A DNA stretch of 64,000 nucleotides from Deltaproteobacteria bacterium HGW-Deltaproteobacteria-18 (GCA_002841885.1 PHBE01000009.1:1-64000), one strand, 5' to 3'. Positions 31,846 through 41,591 are shown, counted from the stretch's first letter. Notes: generated by a model from the letters alone, not told the origin. Translations and numbers: made by a program.

Positions 31846-32721
31846 TCAGGAAGAAGGGCGATTGGCCAGATACACTCCGGAGATGACCATGGCCCCGCCG
31901 CTTAAAAGTGAGGAGGTCACGGGTTCGTCCAGAATGATGTAGCCCATGGCGATGGCAAAAACCGGCACCAGGTTGATGAAGATCCCGGCCCTGGCCGGGC
32001 CGATGGCCCGGATTCCGGCGTAGTACCAGGTGAAGGCTACGCCCGTGGCGATCACGCCTAGAAAAAGGATGTTGCCCCAGTCCACCAGCCCCGCCCGCCC
32101 GATGTCCGCCAGCAGTCCGTGGCTCAGGGCCGGGCCGATGAGCATGAGGGTGCCCAGCAGGCATGACCAGGTCACCGTCAGGAGCGGATCGAGTCTGCGC
32201 ATGACCCGGCTGCCGGCCAGGGAATAAGCGGTCCAGGCGCCGACGCAGCCGAGGATCATGAGGTCTCCGCGCGATAGGCCGCCGTGAAAGAGGCTCAGGG
32301 GATTTCCTCCGGAGAGGACGACGCTGGCCCCGGTAAGTGACAGCAGGGTGCCCAGGATTTTTCCCCAGGTGAGCTTGTCTCCCAGGAAGATCGTCGCCAT
32401 GATCCCGATGACCACAGGCACAGAGGCGATGATCAGCGCCGCCCGTCCGGCCGGTACGGTCTGAAGGCCCGTAAAGAAAAAGGCGTTGTAGAGGAAGATG
32501 CCGGTCAGACCGAGAAAGGCAACGGGCAGAATCTCCTTTTTGGGCAAGCGCGGAAAACCATGCCCTGCGTGCCAGGACCACAGGAAAAGAAAAATCGAAG
32601 CGGTCACGAAGCGCAGCAGGGCGGCGGAGAACGGTCCCATGTCCTGAGCCAGGACCCGGCCGGAGATCCAGGTCGCGCCCCAGAAAAAGACGGAGCCGAC
32701 GAGTTTGGCGTAGACGAGCAT
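31846..32721 (-). CDS. EamA-type DMT superfamily exporter
   Basis: A 291-residue protein with about ten membrane segments arranged as two EamA repeats (FFWGATWISGRVLAQ in the first, TAYSLAGSRVMRR leading into the second). The EamA branch of the drug/metabolite transporters exports small metabolites or amino acids; the substrate cannot be deduced. It has an ATG at 32721 with AAGGAA upstream. It is a single gene, divergent from the bacterioferritin gene. Confidence 0.85.
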   Translation of the reverse strand: MLVYAKLVGSVFFWGATWISGRVLAQDMGPFSAALLRFVTASIFLFLWSWHAGHGFPRLPKKEILPVAFLGLTGIFLYNAFFFTGLQTVPAGRAALIIASVPVVIGIMATIFLGDKLTWGKILGTLLSLTGASVVLSGGNPLSLFHGGLSRGDLMILGCVGAWTAYSLAGSRVMRRLDPLLTVTWSCLLGTLMLIGPALSHGLLADIGRAGLVDWGNILFLGVIATGVAFTWYYAGIRAIGPARAGIFINLVPVFAIAMGYIILDEPVTSSLLSGGAMVISGVYLANRPSS

Positions 32722-32743
32722 GGGCAGTTCCTTTGCGTTATAA

Positions 32744-32766
32744 GCGTGATGCGTGATGCGTGATGC
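32744..32766. repeat. short tandem repeat
   Basis: Three tandem copies of GCGTGAT lie just upstream of the DMT transporter gene, outside any coding region. The repeat is short enough to change in copy number by slippage. Confidence 0.6.
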
Positions 32767-32927
32767 GCTGGAAAGAGTGGTTGCTTACTCCTCTGTCGGC
32801 GGAGGTTCAAGGGGCGGGGGAGATGAATTCGGTTTTGAAATGACTTGCCCCGCGGCCCCGGTCTTTGCTAAACATGGTCTGCACCTTTTGTTGAAGCAAC
32901 GAACCTCAAATATTTCAGGAGAAAACC

Positions 32928-33467
32928 ATGACTGAAAGACTTCCCAAAGAAGAACGCAGGGCGAAGGTCATCGACGTATTGAACCAGGCTCGCTCCATGG
33001 AACTTTTCGCCATTACCCAGTACATGAACCAGCATTACGGCCTGGACAGCATGGACTACGGCGAGTTGGCCGCCAAGATGAAGCTCATCGCCATTGACGA
33101 GATGCGTCACGCCGAGATGTTCGCCGAGCGCGTCAAGGAGCTTGGCGGCGAGCCGGCCACTTCCTACGAGGGCGACCTGAAAAAAGCTCAGGATGTGCGC
33201 TCCATCTACCCCTACGACGCGACGCTGGAAGACGACACCATCGACATCTACAGCCAGTTCCTGCTGATCTGCCGCGACAATGGCGATGCCATCAGCGCCA
33301 AGCTCTTCGAGACCATCGTCGAGGAAGAGCAGGCCCATATGAACTATTTCGAGAACGTGGGCACACATATCGATACCCTTGGAGATACCTATCTCTCCAA
33401 GATCGCGGGCACCTCCGCCTCCACCGGTCCTTCCACCAAGGGCTTTTTGATCAGCGGCGGAAACTGA
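32928..33467 (+). CDS. bfr: bacterioferritin
   Basis: Bacterioferritin stores iron in a 24-subunit shell and oxidises Fe(II). The protein has 179 residues with a four-helix ferritin fold. The diiron ligands visible are E25, E58 and H61 (in EMRHAEMF), E101, and E134 and H137 (EEQAH). Met59, within EMRH, matches the heme-ligating methionine of Bfr. Desulfovibrio Bfr is known to bind iron-coproporphyrin III instead of heme b, so the same may apply here (inference). A terminator follows. Confidence 0.93.
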   Translation: MTERLPKEERRAKVIDVLNQARSMELFAITQYMNQHYGLDSMDYGELAAKMKLIAIDEMRHAEMFAERVKELGGEPATSYEGDLKKAQDVRSIYPYDATLEDDTIDIYSQFLLICRDNGDAISAKLFETIVEEEQAHMNYFENVGTHIDTLGDTYLSKIAGTSASTGPSTKGFLISGGN

Positions 33468-33489
33468 TTTTTGACGGGCGAAATGCCGA

Positions 33490-33525
33490 AAGGCGCACGG
33501 GCGTGAAGTCCGTGCGCCTTTTTGT
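33490..33525 (+). terminator. terminator after bfr
   Basis: The eleven-base arms AAGGCGCACGG (33490-33500) and CCGTGCGCCTT (33510-33520) are followed by TTTGTTTT. The rest of the gap up to 33704 shows nothing recognisable. Confidence 0.9.
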
Positions 33526-33704
33526 TTTAAAAGGCCTGGGATTTTCGGATTCAAAGACCCGCTCGGGCTGGTCCCCGGCACGAGAAGCCGGCGCTTGACC
33601 GAGGATGGTTTACAGGCCAATTTACCGGGCGATCTTGCGATAAAAGCAAGTCTTTTCCTCGGCGAACATGTAGCCCCTTGCCCATCAGACATACGGGAGT
33701 TTTG

Positions 33705-35474
33705 ATGTCCAAATTGCCGGATTTTACTTCAGTACGTGAACTGCGTTACGGCCGGGACCCATATCTTGACGCCTGGCTGCTGCATTTCATGACCGAAAAC
33801 AATATCGAGCCCACGGTCAACCCGGCGGAGAACGCCCAGCAGGAACAACTGCGTTTCATGGTCGACGTCGATGACGATCAGGTCTTCGTGCCCTGTTCGG
33901 ACGAGATGTTCGAGAACCTGCTGCACACCCGCCTCTCTTCGACCCTGCGGCAGGAGTACCGGGAGAAATGGCGCATACTGGTGCATCTGGCGCGCATCAA
34001 CATCAAGGACCGCTACACCCGGCGCAAGATTTTCGCCCTGTCCAGGCACAAGGTCCGGCAGGTGCTCCATGCCCCGTTTCTCATCCCTTCACGATTTTTG
34101 AAGCAGCTCATGACCATCTTCATGGCCATGAGCGGGGTTCACGACCCGCAACGCAAGGAAAAGCGCCAGGCCAACAAACGTGCCCTGGATTTCATGAACA
34201 GCCCGGACATGAACCGAAGTCTTTACGCCTGCCCCGAATCAAACTTGGGCTGTTCCTCCATCAAACACCTGCGCTGGGAACTTGAACTGCTGGAGATGGC
34301 CCGCCTCTGCCGACTGTCGCTGCGTTCACAGATCTGGGATAAGCCGGGCATGGTCCACGAAGACGCCGCGTTTTTCGACGAGATTTGCGCTCCGTGGCCC
34401 GAATTCGCCGAGATAATGACCAGAATCATGGGCCCATCCAGCGAACAGAAAAAGCTCAAGATTCTCTATCTGCCCGGCAGCAGCGGCGGGATCATCTTCG
34501 ATCTGCGCCTCATCCGCGTGCTGATCCGCCTGGGGCACAAGGTCATCCTGGCCCTGAAGGAAGGCTATTGCCTGGACAGCACCGCGATTTGGGATGTTGA
34601 GCATGACAAGGCCCTGCAGGACGCCCTGGGCGAGGCTCTTTTTGTGGAAAACAGCCGCATGAGCAAAAACGAGCTTTTACGCGTCCAGCGTGAGAGCTCG
34701 CTCCTGGTCATCTCCGACGGTACCCGCGAGCGGCTCAACCTGTGGCGTACCAGCGTGACTTTCGCCCGCTCCTGGAAAGAGGCGGACCTGATCATTGCCA
34801 AGGACTTTCCCCATCATCGCAGGCTGATCAAGAACTCCCACCTCTTCACGCGCGACATTCTCTGTCTGTATAGAGACCGGGATGGGCTGGATCAGGTCCG
34901 TTTCAAGGAAAAATCGTCGCGTGTGACCAAAATCACCGAATCCCAGATCGTGGCCCAGTCCGACGCCATCATCGCGCAGATGCGAACGGCTCGGGGAATG
35001 GGCCGCCAGGTCATGTTCTACAGCGCCATCATCGGCAGCATCCCGGGGCAGACCAAGGTCGCCCTGGGTGTCGTGAACACTTTTGTGTCCCATTTGCGGT
35101 CCAAGCACGCCAACCTTCTGATCATCAACCCGGCCGAGCATTTCGTCGATGGGATGGACGGGGACGACCTGATGTACATGTGGGAGAGGGTCCAGCGCAG
35201 CGGGTTCATTGATGTCTGGCGGTTCCAGACCGTTGGCGACATCGAGACCAGCTTCGAACTGACGGGCGAGGCGGTCCCTGCGGAATGGCACGGCAAGGAT
35301 TCGACATTTTCCACGGGCTGCACCAAGGAGATGAACATCGCTCTTGAAATGCAGCAAAAGCATCCCGAAATGCAGATCATCGGCCCGGATCCCAAGCGCT
35401 TCTTCAGGCGCATGGAGTACGGGGTGGGCAAGTATTTCGATGCGCGCATCACGGACAAGGGGCGCAGCCTGTGA
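33705..35474 (+). CDS. large protein with a degenerate DUF89/ARMT1-like domain
   Basis: A soluble 589-residue protein. The N-terminal ~250 residues are unrecognised and helical. Residues ~252-370 resemble a DUF89 (damage-control phosphatase) domain: LYLPGSSGGIIFDLRLI corresponds to the family's LYLxDNAGEIVFD and EADLIIAKDF to ADLIIxKGxGN. The metal-binding Asp-Asn and the Glu of the DNAGE motif are replaced by Gly-Ser and Gly, so phosphatase activity is doubtful. The ATG at 33705 has GGGAG upstream. Its stop overlaps the GTG of mltA. Confidence 0.55.
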   Translation: MSKLPDFTSVRELRYGRDPYLDAWLLHFMTENNIEPTVNPAENAQQEQLRFMVDVDDDQVFVPCSDEMFENLLHTRLSSTLRQEYREKWRILVHLARINIKDRYTRRKIFALSRHKVRQVLHAPFLIPSRFLKQLMTIFMAMSGVHDPQRKEKRQANKRALDFMNSPDMNRSLYACPESNLGCSSIKHLRWELELLEMARLCRLSLRSQIWDKPGMVHEDAAFFDEICAPWPEFAEIMTRIMGPSSEQKKLKILYLPGSSGGIIFDLRLIRVLIRLGHKVILALKEGYCLDSTAIWDVEHDKALQDALGEALFVENSRMSKNELLRVQRESSLLVISDGTRERLNLWRTSVTFARSWKEADLIIAKDFPHHRRLIKNSHLFTRDILCLYRDRDGLDQVRFKEKSSRVTKITESQIVAQSDAIIAQMRTARGMGRQVMFYSAIIGSIPGQTKVALGVVNTFVSHLRSKHANLLIINPAEHFVDGMDGDDLMYMWERVQRSGFIDVWRFQTVGDIETSFELTGEAVPAEWHGKDSTFSTGCTKEMNIALEMQQKHPEMQIIGPDPKRFFRRMEYGVGKYFDARITDKGRSL

Positions 35475-36619
35475 GGAGACTTTTTGCGGCATGTCTGTGT
35501 CTGGCGCTGCTCTGCGCCTGCGCCGTGGCTCCCAGGCAGCCCATGCTCGTGGAGCAGGCTCCCGGGAGAGATCTTGCGGCGCGGGTGGCAAGCACTGCAG
35601 CCAGCGATCCGGCCGCGCTGACTCGCGCCATCGGGCACTCACTGGCCTACGTGCTGACCCGGCCCGCGGATGGCAAGCCCTTTGGCGCGGACGGCCCGGC
35701 GTGCACATGGGGGGAGCTTGGGGATTCTCTGGAGCACCTGCGTACGCTCATCCCTGGCCTTGCGCAGGACCCGGACCTCCTGACCCGGGAGTTCCGATGG
35801 ATCGAAGTAAGACCGGAACCGCTCATGACCGGCTACTACGAGCCGTGGATGGAGGGCAGCCTTGAGCCGGACCCGCGTTTTCCGGTACCCATATACGGGC
35901 TCCCGGCCGATCTGCGCAGCGTCGACCTGGGGTTATTCCACCCACGCTGGAAGGGGCAGCGGCTGACGTACCGCCTGGATGAAAACGGCATCGCGCCCTA
36001 CCATTCGCGAGAGGAGATCGATGAGCTGGGCGCCCTGACTTCGAAGGAGACTCCCATCGCCTGGACCCGGGATCTCGTGGACGTCTTTTTTTTGCAGGTG
36101 CAGGGCTCGGGCCGGTTGAATCTGCCGGACGGCTCGGTGCGTCATGTCCTGTACGCGGGTAAGAACGGGCACGAGTACGTTTCCCTGGGCAAGGTCATGA
36201 TCGAGCGCGGACTTGTCCCGGCCGAGGAAATGTCCATGCAGCGCATCCGGGCCTATCTGCGCGAGCATCCGCATGAGGTTTCGGTACTCTTGAACACCAA
36301 CCCGAGCTACGTCTTTTTCCGGTTGGCGCAAGACGGGCCGCTCGGAGCCATGGGGCGAACATTGACGCCAATGGTCAGCATGGCTACTGATTCTGCCTTT
36401 CTGCCGCTCGGCAGTATCCTGGCTGTGGATGCCGTGCTTCCGGATGCGGACGGCACGGAGACACGGACGGCGTTTCTGGGATTGGCCCAGGACCGTGGCG
36501 GGGCCATCAAGGGCAGCCGCCTGGATCTTTTCTGCGGCGCGGGGCAGAGGGCCGAATTTCTGGCCGGGCATCTGCAGGCCACGAGCCGCGTCTATCTTCT
36601 GCTCAAGAAAAAGGAATAA
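35471..36619 (+). CDS. mltA: membrane-bound lytic murein transglycosylase A
   Basis: MltA cleaves peptidoglycan glycan strands to 1,6-anhydro products at the outer membrane. The 382-residue lipoprotein begins MRRLFAACLCLALLCAC, a signal with a lipobox ending at cysteine. The MltA domain has EPLMTGYYEPWMEGSL, IAWTRDLVDVFFLQVQGSGRL and, near the end, the 3D (three-aspartate) region with LAVDAVLPD and RGGAIKGSRLDLFCG. The GTG start overlaps the upstream stop (GTGA), so it is coupled to the DUF89-like gene. Confidence 0.92.
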   Translation: MRRLFAACLCLALLCACAVAPRQPMLVEQAPGRDLAARVASTAASDPAALTRAIGHSLAYVLTRPADGKPFGADGPACTWGELGDSLEHLRTLIPGLAQDPDLLTREFRWIEVRPEPLMTGYYEPWMEGSLEPDPRFPVPIYGLPADLRSVDLGLFHPRWKGQRLTYRLDENGIAPYHSREEIDELGALTSKETPIAWTRDLVDVFFLQVQGSGRLNLPDGSVRHVLYAGKNGHEYVSLGKVMIERGLVPAEEMSMQRIRAYLREHPHEVSVLLNTNPSYVFFRLAQDGPLGAMGRTLTPMVSMATDSAFLPLGSILAVDAVLPDADGTETRTAFLGLAQDRGGAIKGSRLDLFCGAGQRAEFLAGHLQATSRVYLLLKKKE

Positions 36620-36621
36620 TC

Positions 36622-37275
36622 ATGCAGCCCATGGACCCCCAGACCTTGAAGGACCTTTTGCATCAGGCCTGGACGGCGCAGCTCGCGAGCGTCGCCCTGT
36701 GGCATGAGGAGGACGCTCCGGCAGACCTCCCGGCGCGTCCAGGCGACGGACTGGTGGAGCTCGTTCTGCGCCAGCATCTGAAGAATTTTCTGCTCTGGCA
36801 TGTCGAGGACAGAGCCCGGCGCAAGGATGTGGACGCCAGTGTCATCACCGGCTGCAAGCGCGAGATCGACGGCCTCAACCAGCAGCGCAACGACCTCATG
36901 GAGCAGGTCGATGCCTGGCTGGTGCGCGTCGTGGGCGCCTTTGCCGCACAGAAGGATCTGCCTGAGGAGTCGCGCCGCTTCAATACCGAGACGCTGGGTG
37001 CGGCTCTGGACCGCCTCTCCATCCTGAGCCTCAAGATTTTTCACATGCGCGAACAGACCGATCGCATGGACGTGGACGCCGGGCATCTTGAGAGCTGCCG
37101 GGGCAAGCTCGCCCTGCTTGAAGCCCAGCACCGGGACCTCTCTCAGTCCATCCTGGAACTGATCGACGACTACGCCCGGGGCGTGAAGAGCCCGAAGGTT
37201 TATTTTCAGTGCAAAATGTATAACGATCCGGCCCTCAATCCGGAATTGTATGCCGCAAAGCCTGTCGCGGGCTGA
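36622..37275 (+). CDS. DUF4254 family protein
   Basis: A 217-residue, mostly helical soluble protein with the pattern of DUF4254: [24 protein letters not shown], then [15 protein letters not shown] and [21 protein letters not shown]. It has no catalytic motif I can name. It starts right after mltA and ends 17 bases before gatB, so it lies in a mltA-DUF4254-gatB run. The function is unknown. Confidence 0.75.
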   Translation: MQPMDPQTLKDLLHQAWTAQLASVALWHEEDAPADLPARPGDGLVELVLRQHLKNFLLWHVEDRARRKDVDASVITGCKREIDGLNQQRNDLMEQVDAWLVRVVGAFAAQKDLPEESRRFNTETLGAALDRLSILSLKIFHMREQTDRMDVDAGHLESCRGKLALLEAQHRDLSQSILELIDDYARGVKSPKVYFQCKMYNDPALNPELYAAKPVAG

Positions 37276-37292
37276 CGCGGGAAGGAGCCAGT

Positions 37293-38723
37293 ATGCGCGA
37301 TTACGAAGTGGTCATCGGCCTTGAAGTACATGCCCAGCTTAAGACCAGCAGCAAGATATTCTGTTCCTGTTCGACCCTGTTCGGGGCCGGCCCCAATGAG
37401 AACACCTGTCCGGTCTGCACGGGGATGCCAGGCCAGCTGCCCGTCCTGAACGCCCGGGCCGTGGAATACGCGGTCAAGATGGCCATGGCCGTGGATTGCA
37501 CCGTCAATCGCCGTTCGCTTTTCGCGCGCAAGAACTATTTTTATCCCGACCTGCCCATGGGCTACCAGATATCGCAGTTCGAGCTGCCGGTGGCCGAGCA
37601 CGGGCACATCGTCATCCACACGGAGAAGGGCGAAAAGCGCATCGGCATCACCCGCATCCACATGGAGAATGACGCGGGCAAGAACATCCATTCTTCCACG
37701 GACAACGCATCTTACGTGGATCTGAACCGCGCCGGAGTGCCGCTCATTGAAATCGTGAGCGAGCCGGACATGCGCTCCGCCGAGGAGGCCGTGGCCTACC
37801 TGAAGAGCCTGCGCGCCATTCTGGTGTACCTCGGCATCTGCGACGGCAATCTGGAAGAAGGAAGCTTTCGCTGCGATGCCAACGTTTCCGTCCGCCCCCG
37901 CGGGCAGGAAGAGTTCGGAACCCGCGCGGAACTCAAGAACATGAACTCCTTTCGCAACATTCTGCGGGCAATAGAGTACGAGGTGGAGCGCCAGATCGAT
38001 CTGGTCGAGGACGGGGAGAAAGTTGTGCAGGAGACCAGGCTCTTTGATGCGGCCAAGGGCGTGACCCGCTCCATGCGCGGCAAGGAGGAGGCCCACGACT
38101 ATCGCTACTTCCCGGATCCGGATCTCTTGCCCCTCATTGTCGAGGAAGAGTGGATGGAGAAATGGCGGGGCGAGCTGCCGGAGCTGCCGGAGGCCCGCTG
38201 CCGTCGCTTCCAGGAAGCGCTCGGGCTGCCTGGGTACGACGCCCTGGTCCTGACGGCGGAGAAGGAGGTGGCCGACTATTTTGAGACCGCGCTTGCGACC
38301 TACAACGAGCCCAAGAAGATTTCGAACTGGGTTATGGGCGAGGTCATGCGCGAGTTGAACGACCGCGGCGTGACTCTGGCCGAGTGCAAGCTCCGTCCGG
38401 AAGATTTGGCCCGGCTGGTCAAATTGGTCGATGACGGACTTGTGAGCGGAACCATCGCCAAGGGCGTGTTCAAGGAGCTGTTCGAAACCGGCGGCGATCC
38501 CGAGGCCTACGTCAAAGCCAAGGGCCTGGTGCAGATTTCGGACACTTCGGCCATCGAGAGCCTGGTGGACGAGGTTCTCGCCGAAAATCCGTCGGAAGTG
38601 GAACGATACAAGGGCGGAGACAAGAAGCTGACCGGCTTTTTTGTCGGCCAGGTCATGAAAAAATCCAAGGGCAAGGCCAATCCGGGACTGGTCAATCAGT
38701 TGCTGGCGAAGAAGCTCGGCTAG
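37293..38723 (+). CDS. gatB: Asp-tRNA(Asn)/Glu-tRNA(Gln) amidotransferase subunit B
   Basis: GatB is the kinase/transamidase subunit that, with GatA and GatC, converts misacylated Glu-tRNA(Gln) or Asp-tRNA(Asn). The protein has 476 residues, standard length. The N-terminal catalytic cradle shows [35 protein letters not shown] and [14 protein letters not shown]; the C-terminal YqeY-like domain ends with a tRNA-binding tail rich in lysine. gatA and gatC are not adjacent. A terminator follows. Confidence 0.97.
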   Translation: MRDYEVVIGLEVHAQLKTSSKIFCSCSTLFGAGPNENTCPVCTGMPGQLPVLNARAVEYAVKMAMAVDCTVNRRSLFARKNYFYPDLPMGYQISQFELPVAEHGHIVIHTEKGEKRIGITRIHMENDAGKNIHSSTDNASYVDLNRAGVPLIEIVSEPDMRSAEEAVAYLKSLRAILVYLGICDGNLEEGSFRCDANVSVRPRGQEEFGTRAELKNMNSFRNILRAIEYEVERQIDLVEDGEKVVQETRLFDAAKGVTRSMRGKEEAHDYRYFPDPDLLPLIVEEEWMEKWRGELPELPEARCRRFQEALGLPGYDALVLTAEKEVADYFETALATYNEPKKISNWVMGEVMRELNDRGVTLAECKLRPEDLARLVKLVDDGLVSGTIAKGVFKELFETGGDPEAYVKAKGLVQISDTSAIESLVDEVLAENPSEVERYKGGDKKLTGFFVGQVMKKSKGKANPGLVNQLLAKKLG

Positions 38724-38750
38724 ACGGAATGGAAGGCCCCGCAAAAACGA

Positions 38751-38778
38751 AACGGGCGGCCCAAGGGTCGCCCGTTTG
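38751..38778 (+). terminator. terminator after gatB
   Basis: The arms AAACGGGCG (38751-38759) and CGCCCGTTT (38770-38778) lie between convergent genes. A's precede the left arm, so the hairpin may also act on minus-strand transcripts. Confidence 0.75.
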
Positions 38779-38872
38779 CGTTCGGACGGAGGGGCGCAGC
38801 AATTCTCCCCTCGTCATCATGCTATTGCCGACAGTGGGCTGCGGACCGCACATCTCGGAACCTTTCGGCCTT

Positions 38873-39979
38873 CTATCTCTGCATCAGCGCCGCGGTCAGT
38901 TGCACGGCCTTGACCATGTCGTCGACCCGGATGAACTCGTCCGTGGTGTGAACCCGGCTCATGCCGATGCCCAGGTTGATGCAGGACAGGCCCTGGCCGG
39001 CGAAGATGTTGGCGTCGCTGCCGCCGCCCGTGCCCTTGACCGCAGCGACGAGGTTCAGATCGTTGCAGGCGTGCAGGGCGCGATGCAGGAGCCTGCTGTC
39101 AGCGGGAACGTCCATGGCTGGGTAGGAGATTTCGTGACTGAAATCGAAGTTTCCGCCCGCTTCCTGGGCCGCTTCGACGCAACACAGGCGCATGTGCTCG
39201 ATCTGGGCCATGAGTCTGGCGTTGTTCTGCGATCTGGCCTCTCCGGTAAGGGTCACGCAGTCCGGCACGATGTTCGTTTGTCCGCCGCCCTCGATGCGTC
39301 CGAGATTGGCGACGGTTTCTTCATCGATGCGCAGGAGTTTCATGCGGCTGATCGCATTGGCCGCCATCTGGATGGCGCTGATGCCTTTTTCCGGCTCGAT
39401 GCCGGCATGGGCCGAGCGGCCGTGAAAGGTGATGGTCATGCCGGCCTTGGATGGCGCGCGGACAATGATGGTTCCCACATCCCCGCTTGAATCGAGGACC
39501 ACGACCTCTTTGGCCTTGACCCGCGAAAAATCGAGATGCTTGGCTCCGAACATCCCGGCTTCTTCGCAGACCGTGAACAGCAGGAAAAGTTCGGGATGAG
39601 GGGTGCCGTCTTCCTCAAGGTGGAAGAGGGCTTCCAGAATGGCGCTGATGCCGGCCTTGTCGTCGCCGCCGAGGACCGTATTCGAGGCGGAGCGGATGAT
39701 TCCGTCGCTCAGGACCGGCTTGACGCCAACGCAGGGGTCGACGCAGTCCATGTGCGCGGAGAACGCCATGGCGTCGCCGGGGCCGGTGGCGGGAACGCGG
39801 ACAATGACATTGCCTGAGTTGCCGCCGAAAAAAGTGCCTGCATTGTCGACGTGAACGTCATAGCCCCGGGCGCTGAGCAGGGCGCACAGGTGATCGGCCA
39901 CGGGCTTTTCCTGTCCGGAGGGGCTGTCGAGGCGGACCAGGTCGAGAAACGTGTTTGTCAGTCGGTCTTTATTTATCAT
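38873..39979 (-). CDS. M20-family zinc peptidase, peptidase T-like
   Basis: A 368-residue M20/M25/M40-type metallopeptidase. The metal-binding pattern is visible: AFSAHMDCVDP (His and Asp), GGDDKAGISA (bridging Asp), CEEAGMFG (catalytic Glu-Glu) and VVLDSSG (Asp), with a dimerisation/lid insert (GRSAHAGIEPEKG). The arrangement fits PepT-like tripeptidases or related aminopeptidases, but the substrate is not certain. It is a single gene with ATG at 39979. Confidence 0.85.
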   Translation of the reverse strand: MINKDRLTNTFLDLVRLDSPSGQEKPVADHLCALLSARGYDVHVDNAGTFFGGNSGNVIVRVPATGPGDAMAFSAHMDCVDPCVGVKPVLSDGIIRSASNTVLGGDDKAGISAILEALFHLEEDGTPHPELFLLFTVCEEAGMFGAKHLDFSRVKAKEVVVLDSSGDVGTIIVRAPSKAGMTITFHGRSAHAGIEPEKGISAIQMAANAISRMKLLRIDEETVANLGRIEGGGQTNIVPDCVTLTGEARSQNNARLMAQIEHMRLCCVEAAQEAGGNFDFSHEISYPAMDVPADSRLLHRALHACNDLNLVAAVKGTGGGSDANIFAGQGLSCINLGIGMSRVHTTDEFIRVDDMVKAVQLTAALMQR

Positions 39980-40122
39980 GGGAAATATGTTCCTTGTCGA
40001 TGAGAGTTGCCGGGATCATTGCTTTTTGAATAGAAAAGGTCAACAAGCCAGAACGAGTCGGTACTGGCCCTACAACGTCCGGCCGCGGCTTTCAACTTGC
40101 GAAACCATTTGGTCGGCCAGTA

Positions 40123-40128
40123 TATAAT
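40123..40128 (+). promoter_or_regulatory. consensus -10 box before TM2 gene
   Basis: A perfect TATAAT at 40123-40128 lies 37 bases upstream of the chosen start of the TM2 gene. The possible -35, TTGCGA at 40097-40102, would have a 20-base spacer, longer than usual. Confidence 0.4.
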
Positions 40129-40164
40129 TCAATGAAACAGGGATCATTCTTGCAGGGAGAGAAT

Positions 40165-40557
40165 ATGGTTGAAACACACAGCACTTTCATGGGCTATCTG
40201 CTCTGGATTTTCGGATTCACTGGCGCGCATCGTTTTTATTATGGCCGCCCCATTTCCGGGACGATCTATTTTTTTACACTCGGACTTCTTTTCATCGGCT
40301 GGATCGTGGACCTCTTCCTGATTCCCTCCATGGAGCGCACGGCCGCACTGCGTTTTCGGCCCGGACGCATCGATTACTCCCTGGCCTGGATTCTGCTAAC
40401 ATTTCTGGGCGTTCTGGGGGTGCACCGAATGTACATGGGCAAGTGGATTACGGGCATCCTCTATATGCTGACCGGAGGGTTTTTTCTGATCGGGTATATA
40501 TACGATTTCTGGACATTGAACGATCAGATCACCGTCATCAACGCAACCAAAGGCTAG
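40165..40557 (+). CDS. TM2 domain membrane protein
   Basis: A 130-residue membrane protein with two TM2-like hairpins: FGFTGAHRFYYGRPISGTIYFF and, after LGVLGVHRMYMG, KWITGILYMLTGGFFLIGYIYDFW. The GxHRxYxG turn between paired helices is the TM2 signature, and here it occurs twice, suggesting internal duplication. The start at 40165 is chosen for GGGAG upstream; 40132 is possible but overlaps the promoter. The function of bacterial TM2 proteins is largely unknown. Confidence 0.8.
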   Translation: MVETHSTFMGYLLWIFGFTGAHRFYYGRPISGTIYFFTLGLLFIGWIVDLFLIPSMERTAALRFRPGRIDYSLAWILLTFLGVLGVHRMYMGKWITGILYMLTGGFFLIGYIYDFWTLNDQITVINATKG

Positions 40558-40584
40558 CAACCTGCCCTCTCGCGACGAACTGTT

Positions 40585-40635
40585 GAAAATCCAGAGCCGA
40601 TACGTATGTAAATTACGTATCGGCTCTGGATTTTC
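40585..40635. repeat. perfect 22-bp inverted repeat (terminator-like)
   Basis: Arms at 40585-40606 (starting GAAAATCCAGAGCCGATACG) and 40614-40635 are perfectly complementary with a seven-base loop (TGTAAAT). It lies between the convergent TM2 and periplasmic binding-protein genes, with A-rich/T-rich ends, so it probably acts as a bidirectional terminator. Its end sequence is shared with a hairpin at 61239-61290. Confidence 0.8.
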
Positions 40636-40716
40636 TTTGTTTCTCGCTGCTCGGCATTCTTGCGCGGCCTTGGCATTTGCAAATCCCTGACAGAGATCCG
40701 GGAAGAGCTGGAGTTT

Positions 40717-41469
40717 CTAGTCGTGCAGTACTGGGGGCTCCCCGGAGAACCATTTGCGGGCCAGGGCATCGAGTTCTCCATCGGCCTGAAGATCCCGCAG
40801 CGCCGCGTTTATCCTCCCGAGCAATTCGGGGTGCCCCTTGCGTAGCGCGATGGCAATATCGGAACCTGGGTCCGGATTGCTGAGCGTTCGGATTTCAAGG
40901 CCTCTCAGGGCGGCCAGATATTTTCCGACCTCCCGCGGCATGATGGCCGCCGCGGTTTCTCCACGGGCCAGCAGGTCCAAGGATTCTTCCTTGCTCCCAA
41001 CCTGCATGATGCGGATTTTCTGAAAGATGCCCCGCTCTTTCCAGTGCAATTCTACAAAGGAATGCCTGTCTCCGGTGATGACGAGGCCAAACAGGTCTTC
41101 AACGCTGGTCACGGTGCTGTTCGCGCAGACAAAAACCACATCGTGACGCTTGGCGTACGGCGTGGAAAAGTCGAAGTAGTCGTGCCGGAATGCGTTGACC
41201 TCCATGCCCACGATCATGTCGATCCGGCCGAAAAGCAGCATGCTTACGACATTGTCCCATTTTCCCTGCTCGAAACGGGCCGATACTCCGAGCCTGGCAC
41301 AGACGGACTTTGCCACGTCCACATCGAATCCGGCAGGCCGGTCGTCAATGGCGAATTGATACGGTGGAAATCCGGTGGCGACCCCGCAGGTCATTTGCAG
41401 ATCCTGGGCACGTCCAGAAACGGCGCTCAGGAAAATGATCAGGAGGAGAGTGGGCAAAACCCGAATCAT
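40717..41469 (-). CDS. periplasmic solute-binding protein (amino-acid type, SBP_bac_3)
   Basis: A 250-residue secreted protein: signal peptide MIRVLPTLLLIIFLSAVSGRAQ, then the family-3 binding fold (CGVATGFPPYQFAIDDRPAGFDVDVAKSVCARLG and RIDMIVGMEVNAFRHDYFDFSTPY). Such proteins deliver polar amino acids to ABC transporters or act as stand-alone sensors. No permease or ATPase gene is adjacent, so its partner is unknown. It is a single gene. Confidence 0.85.
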   Translation of the reverse strand: MIRVLPTLLLIIFLSAVSGRAQDLQMTCGVATGFPPYQFAIDDRPAGFDVDVAKSVCARLGVSARFEQGKWDNVVSMLLFGRIDMIVGMEVNAFRHDYFDFSTPYAKRHDVVFVCANSTVTSVEDLFGLVITGDRHSFVELHWKERGIFQKIRIMQVGSKEESLDLLARGETAAAIMPREVGKYLAALRGLEIRTLSNPDPGSDIAIALRKGHPELLGRINAALRDLQADGELDALARKWFSGEPPVLHD

Positions 41470-41591
41470 GGGGACTCCACGGAAATTGAAGGGTAGTAGT
41501 TCATAACCCTACCTGATCCGCCGTGGTTGAACAAGGACGGGGCGTGAAATTTCGCGCCCCGCTGTTTGCCGTCCTGGTGACCGGAAAGGAA

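Noticed and set aside
37206-38744. 512-codon minus-strand frame opposite gatB
   Set aside because: Shadow of gatB; it also runs across the DUF4254/gatB junction.
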